64,000 nucleotides of DNA from Cherax quadricarinatus (lineage: Eukaryota > Arthropoda > Malacostraca > Decapoda > Parastacidae). The stretch spans positions 2,850,104-2,914,103 of the forward strand of contig NC_091357.1 of the NCBI RefSeq assembly GCF_038502225.1, in the 5' to 3' direction. This document shows, piece by piece, positions 62,606 through 64,000 of the stretch. The notes below the pieces were generated by a model that saw only the letters and a list, made by a program, of their open reading frames with translations, was not told the DNA's origin and did not search any database. Position 1 is the first letter of the stretch, and each line of letters starts with the position of its first letter. The translations under genes were made by a program, and so were the position numbers.

Positions 62606-62731
62606 AGGTGAAGAATGCTGCATCTGATGATGTACCGAGTTGGGTTGTAGAGTCTAAAAACTTGGGTAGCTTGGAAAGGAGACTGGACAAGTTTGTGAGC
62701 AGACCTTCTACAGTGTTCTTATGTGGGATAG
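62606..62731 (+). repeat. 5'-truncated CR1 fragment inside the PLE
   Basis: Encodes VPSWVVESKNLGSLERRLDK and ends CTACAGTGTTCTTATG, matching the last residues and 3' end of the CR1-like ORF2 at about 27975-28200 with most of the 3' UTR missing. It lies on the opposite strand to the PLE. Confidence 0.75.
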
Positions 62732-64000
62732 CGATGAAGAAGTTTCTTGGCAAGTGGTTCAGCTATGTTATAGAAGCCACTATTCTGGTTGAAGTTGTCG
62801 GATATAGAAATAAGTGATGATTCCAGGATTCTTCGGTATTGAGTGTTGTCTTCTGTGGCGATAAGTCTTGAGTTTCTGTAGTTTATCAAGTGGTTGTGTG
62901 AATTACGGTGTTGTACGCAGGCATTCCTTGTGTCGTCAGACCTGCTTGCGTATTGGTGTTCTGAAATACGTGTTTGGAGGTCCCTTGATGTTTCGCCCAC
63001 GTATAACTTGTTGCAGTCATTACAAGGGATTATGTATACCCCTGCAGAGGATGGAGGCTTGTCCTGCCTACTACTGGTGATGTCCTTGATGGTCGTGGTT
63101 GTGGAGGTAGATACTTGGAATGATGTTTTGGCAAAGATGTTGGAAACATGTTTGGCAATGGAGTTGGTGGGAAGGACTATGTATCTCTTCTCGGCAGTGT
63201 CTTCTCTGGGTGTGTTGAAGATGTTTAGTGCTCGCCGTCTGCAGTCTCTGATGAAGTGACGAGGATAGTGGAGTTTGGAAAATACCTGTTCAATTATAGT
63301 GCATTCTTCCTCAAGGAACTCGTTGCTGCAGATTCTGAGTGCACGCAGGAAGAAGCCTATAATTACACCACGTTTGGTTTTGGTGTCGTGGTGAGAGTAG
63401 AAGTGGAGAAGATCGTTTTGGTTGGTGGGTTTTCGATAGACTTTAAAACGAAGTTCGTGGTCAGCTTTGCAGAGTAGAACATCAAGGAAAGGAAGAGTGT
63501 TGTCGACCTCTTCTTCAAGTGTGAACTGGATTGAAGGCTCGACCTGGTTGAGCTTGTCTTGGAGAGCTTGAACGTTGAAGCGTTTAGGAGTTATGAGGAG
63601 AATGTCGTCAACATAACGGAGCCAGGTGACAGACGAAGGAATAATGGTGGAGAAACGTTCGGCTTCTAGATGTTCCATGTATAGGTTCGCTAGGACTGCA
63701 CTGAGTGGCGAACCCATGGGTAGTCCAAAAGTCTGCTGAAAGAGGTGATTTTCAAAAGAGAAACACGTAAAGCCAACACATAGTTCAACCAGGTCGATGA
63801 AGTCGCTGGCTGGAATGGGAAGATCAAGTGAATCGTCAATTTTCTTGCGCAAGAGATCGATGGCTTGTTTAGTAGGTACTTTAGTGAATAGGGAAGTCAC
63901 GTCAAGGCTGGAAAGTTTCTTGTTCCTGATGTTGATGTTGCGAATGCGATTGAGAAGATCACCTGAGTGTTTGAGATGTGCTGGACTGATAGTGCCCAAG
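62719..64000 (-). CDS. Penelope-like reverse transcriptase with GIY-YIG endonuclease (partial)
   Basis: At least 426 codons, open to the window's right edge; the first residues are outside. RT motifs: SSLDVTSLFTKVPT, LPMGSPLSAVLANLYMEHLE and the catalytic YVDDILL, then LPFLDVLL and VYRKPTNQNDLLHFYSHH. The C-terminal GIY-YIG domain starts AGVYIIPCNDCNKLYVGETS and continues with R..EH and NACVQHRNSHNHLINY. GIY-YIG endonucleases nick target DNA so that the RT can prime. Catalytic Asp pairs and GIY-YIG residues are intact and no stop interrupts. The last codons and stop derive from the CR1 fragment junction (about 62719-62731), so the natural C-terminus may be altered. Not a host gene. Confidence 0.9.
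   Translation of the reverse strand, partial: LGTISPAHLKHSGDLLNRIRNINIRNKKLSSLDVTSLFTKVPTKQAIDLLRKKIDDSLDLPIPASDFIDLVELCVGFTCFSFENHLFQQTFGLPMGSPLSAVLANLYMEHLEAERFSTIIPSSVTWLRYVDDILLITPKRFNVQALQDKLNQVEPSIQFTLEEEVDNTLPFLDVLLCKADHELRFKVYRKPTNQNDLLHFYSHHDTKTKRGVIIGFFLRALRICSNEFLEEECTIIEQVFSKLHYPRHFIRDCRRRALNIFNTPREDTAEKRYIVLPTNSIAKHVSNIFAKTSFQVSTSTTTTIKDITSSRQDKPPSSAGVYIIPCNDCNKLYVGETSRDLQTRISEHQYASRSDDTRNACVQHRNSHNHLINYRNSRLIATEDNTQYRRILESSLISISDNFNQNSGFYNIAEPLAKKLLHRYPT

Larger units (their letters stand above)
62441..64000 (-). mobile_element. Penelope-like retroelement, family F, 3' part (runs off the window)
   Basis: From the right edge on the minus strand: RT, linker, GIY-YIG endonuclease, then an intruding CR1 fragment, a TATA-containing region, a hammerhead, CAATAAAGG and the terminal hairpin at 62450-62462. 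The element's 5' end is outside. Confidence 0.88.

Overview
The window looks like genomic DNA from an arthropod, most likely a decapod crustacean. The grounds are large introns, dense nested retroelements, tRNA-derived SINEs with TRANSFER-RNA-like A and B boxes, very long minisatellites, and repeat families I associate with crayfish and other decapod assemblies. The species cannot be fixed from the sequence alone. No bacterial operons, rRNA genes or CRISPR loci are present.

The host gene. One cellular protein-coding gene can be followed through most of the window on the + strand. Four coding exons (8713-8901, 28643-28861, 44950-45180, 60229-60468) have GT/AG borders and all junctions in phase 0. 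Together they give 293 codons and a start, but no end. The protein reads as a type II membrane protein: basic tail, one membrane segment, a Cys-containing stem, then a GT-A-like glycosyltransferase domain with a D-x-D-type RDTDS motif. The next exon lies beyond the window. The three introns are 19.7, 16.1 and 15.0 kb and are built almost entirely of repeats.

Layout. 0-8.7 kb: upstream DNA with a fold-back element, a pair of MITEs around a (TA)n tract, and SINEs. 8.9-28.6 kb (intron 1): a zinc-knuckle LINE ORF1 relic broken by two tandem/inverted hammerhead arrays; a CR1-like LINE on the minus strand broken by two further elements and itself sitting in a 60-bp minisatellite; and a second, nearly intact CR1-like LINE on the plus strand with 70-bp 5' monomers. 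28.9-44.9 kb (intron 2): I/R1-type RT and RNase H relics, a CR1 3' end, a Penelope-like (PLE) fragment, a 2.0-kb 30-bp satellite and a 4.6-kb 27-bp satellite. 45.2-60.2 kb (intron 3): a 1.6-kb 27-bp palindrome-rich satellite, an assembly gap, a dead Tc1-like transposon and an 8.1-kb 35-bp satellite with higher-order structure. 60.5-64 kb: relics and a PLE with RT and GIY-YIG domains running off the right edge.

Most interesting system. Twenty-one copies of a hammerhead-ribozyme-like motif occur in at least six related element families, including two PLE-containing ones. Stem I, stem II and the C3-G8 core pair all change in a compensatory way between families. Every family also has AATAAA or a close variant just 3' of the ribozyme, and a terminal hairpin starting TGTCGG whose arms also co-vary. 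Several have a TATA box upstream. This suggests LTR-like modules, mobilised with PLE machinery, that carry promoter, ribozyme, poly(A) signal and a structured 3' terminus. Hammerheads in PLEs are established knowledge; the conserved 3' hairpin and the U3-A8 core variants are what I would check for novelty.
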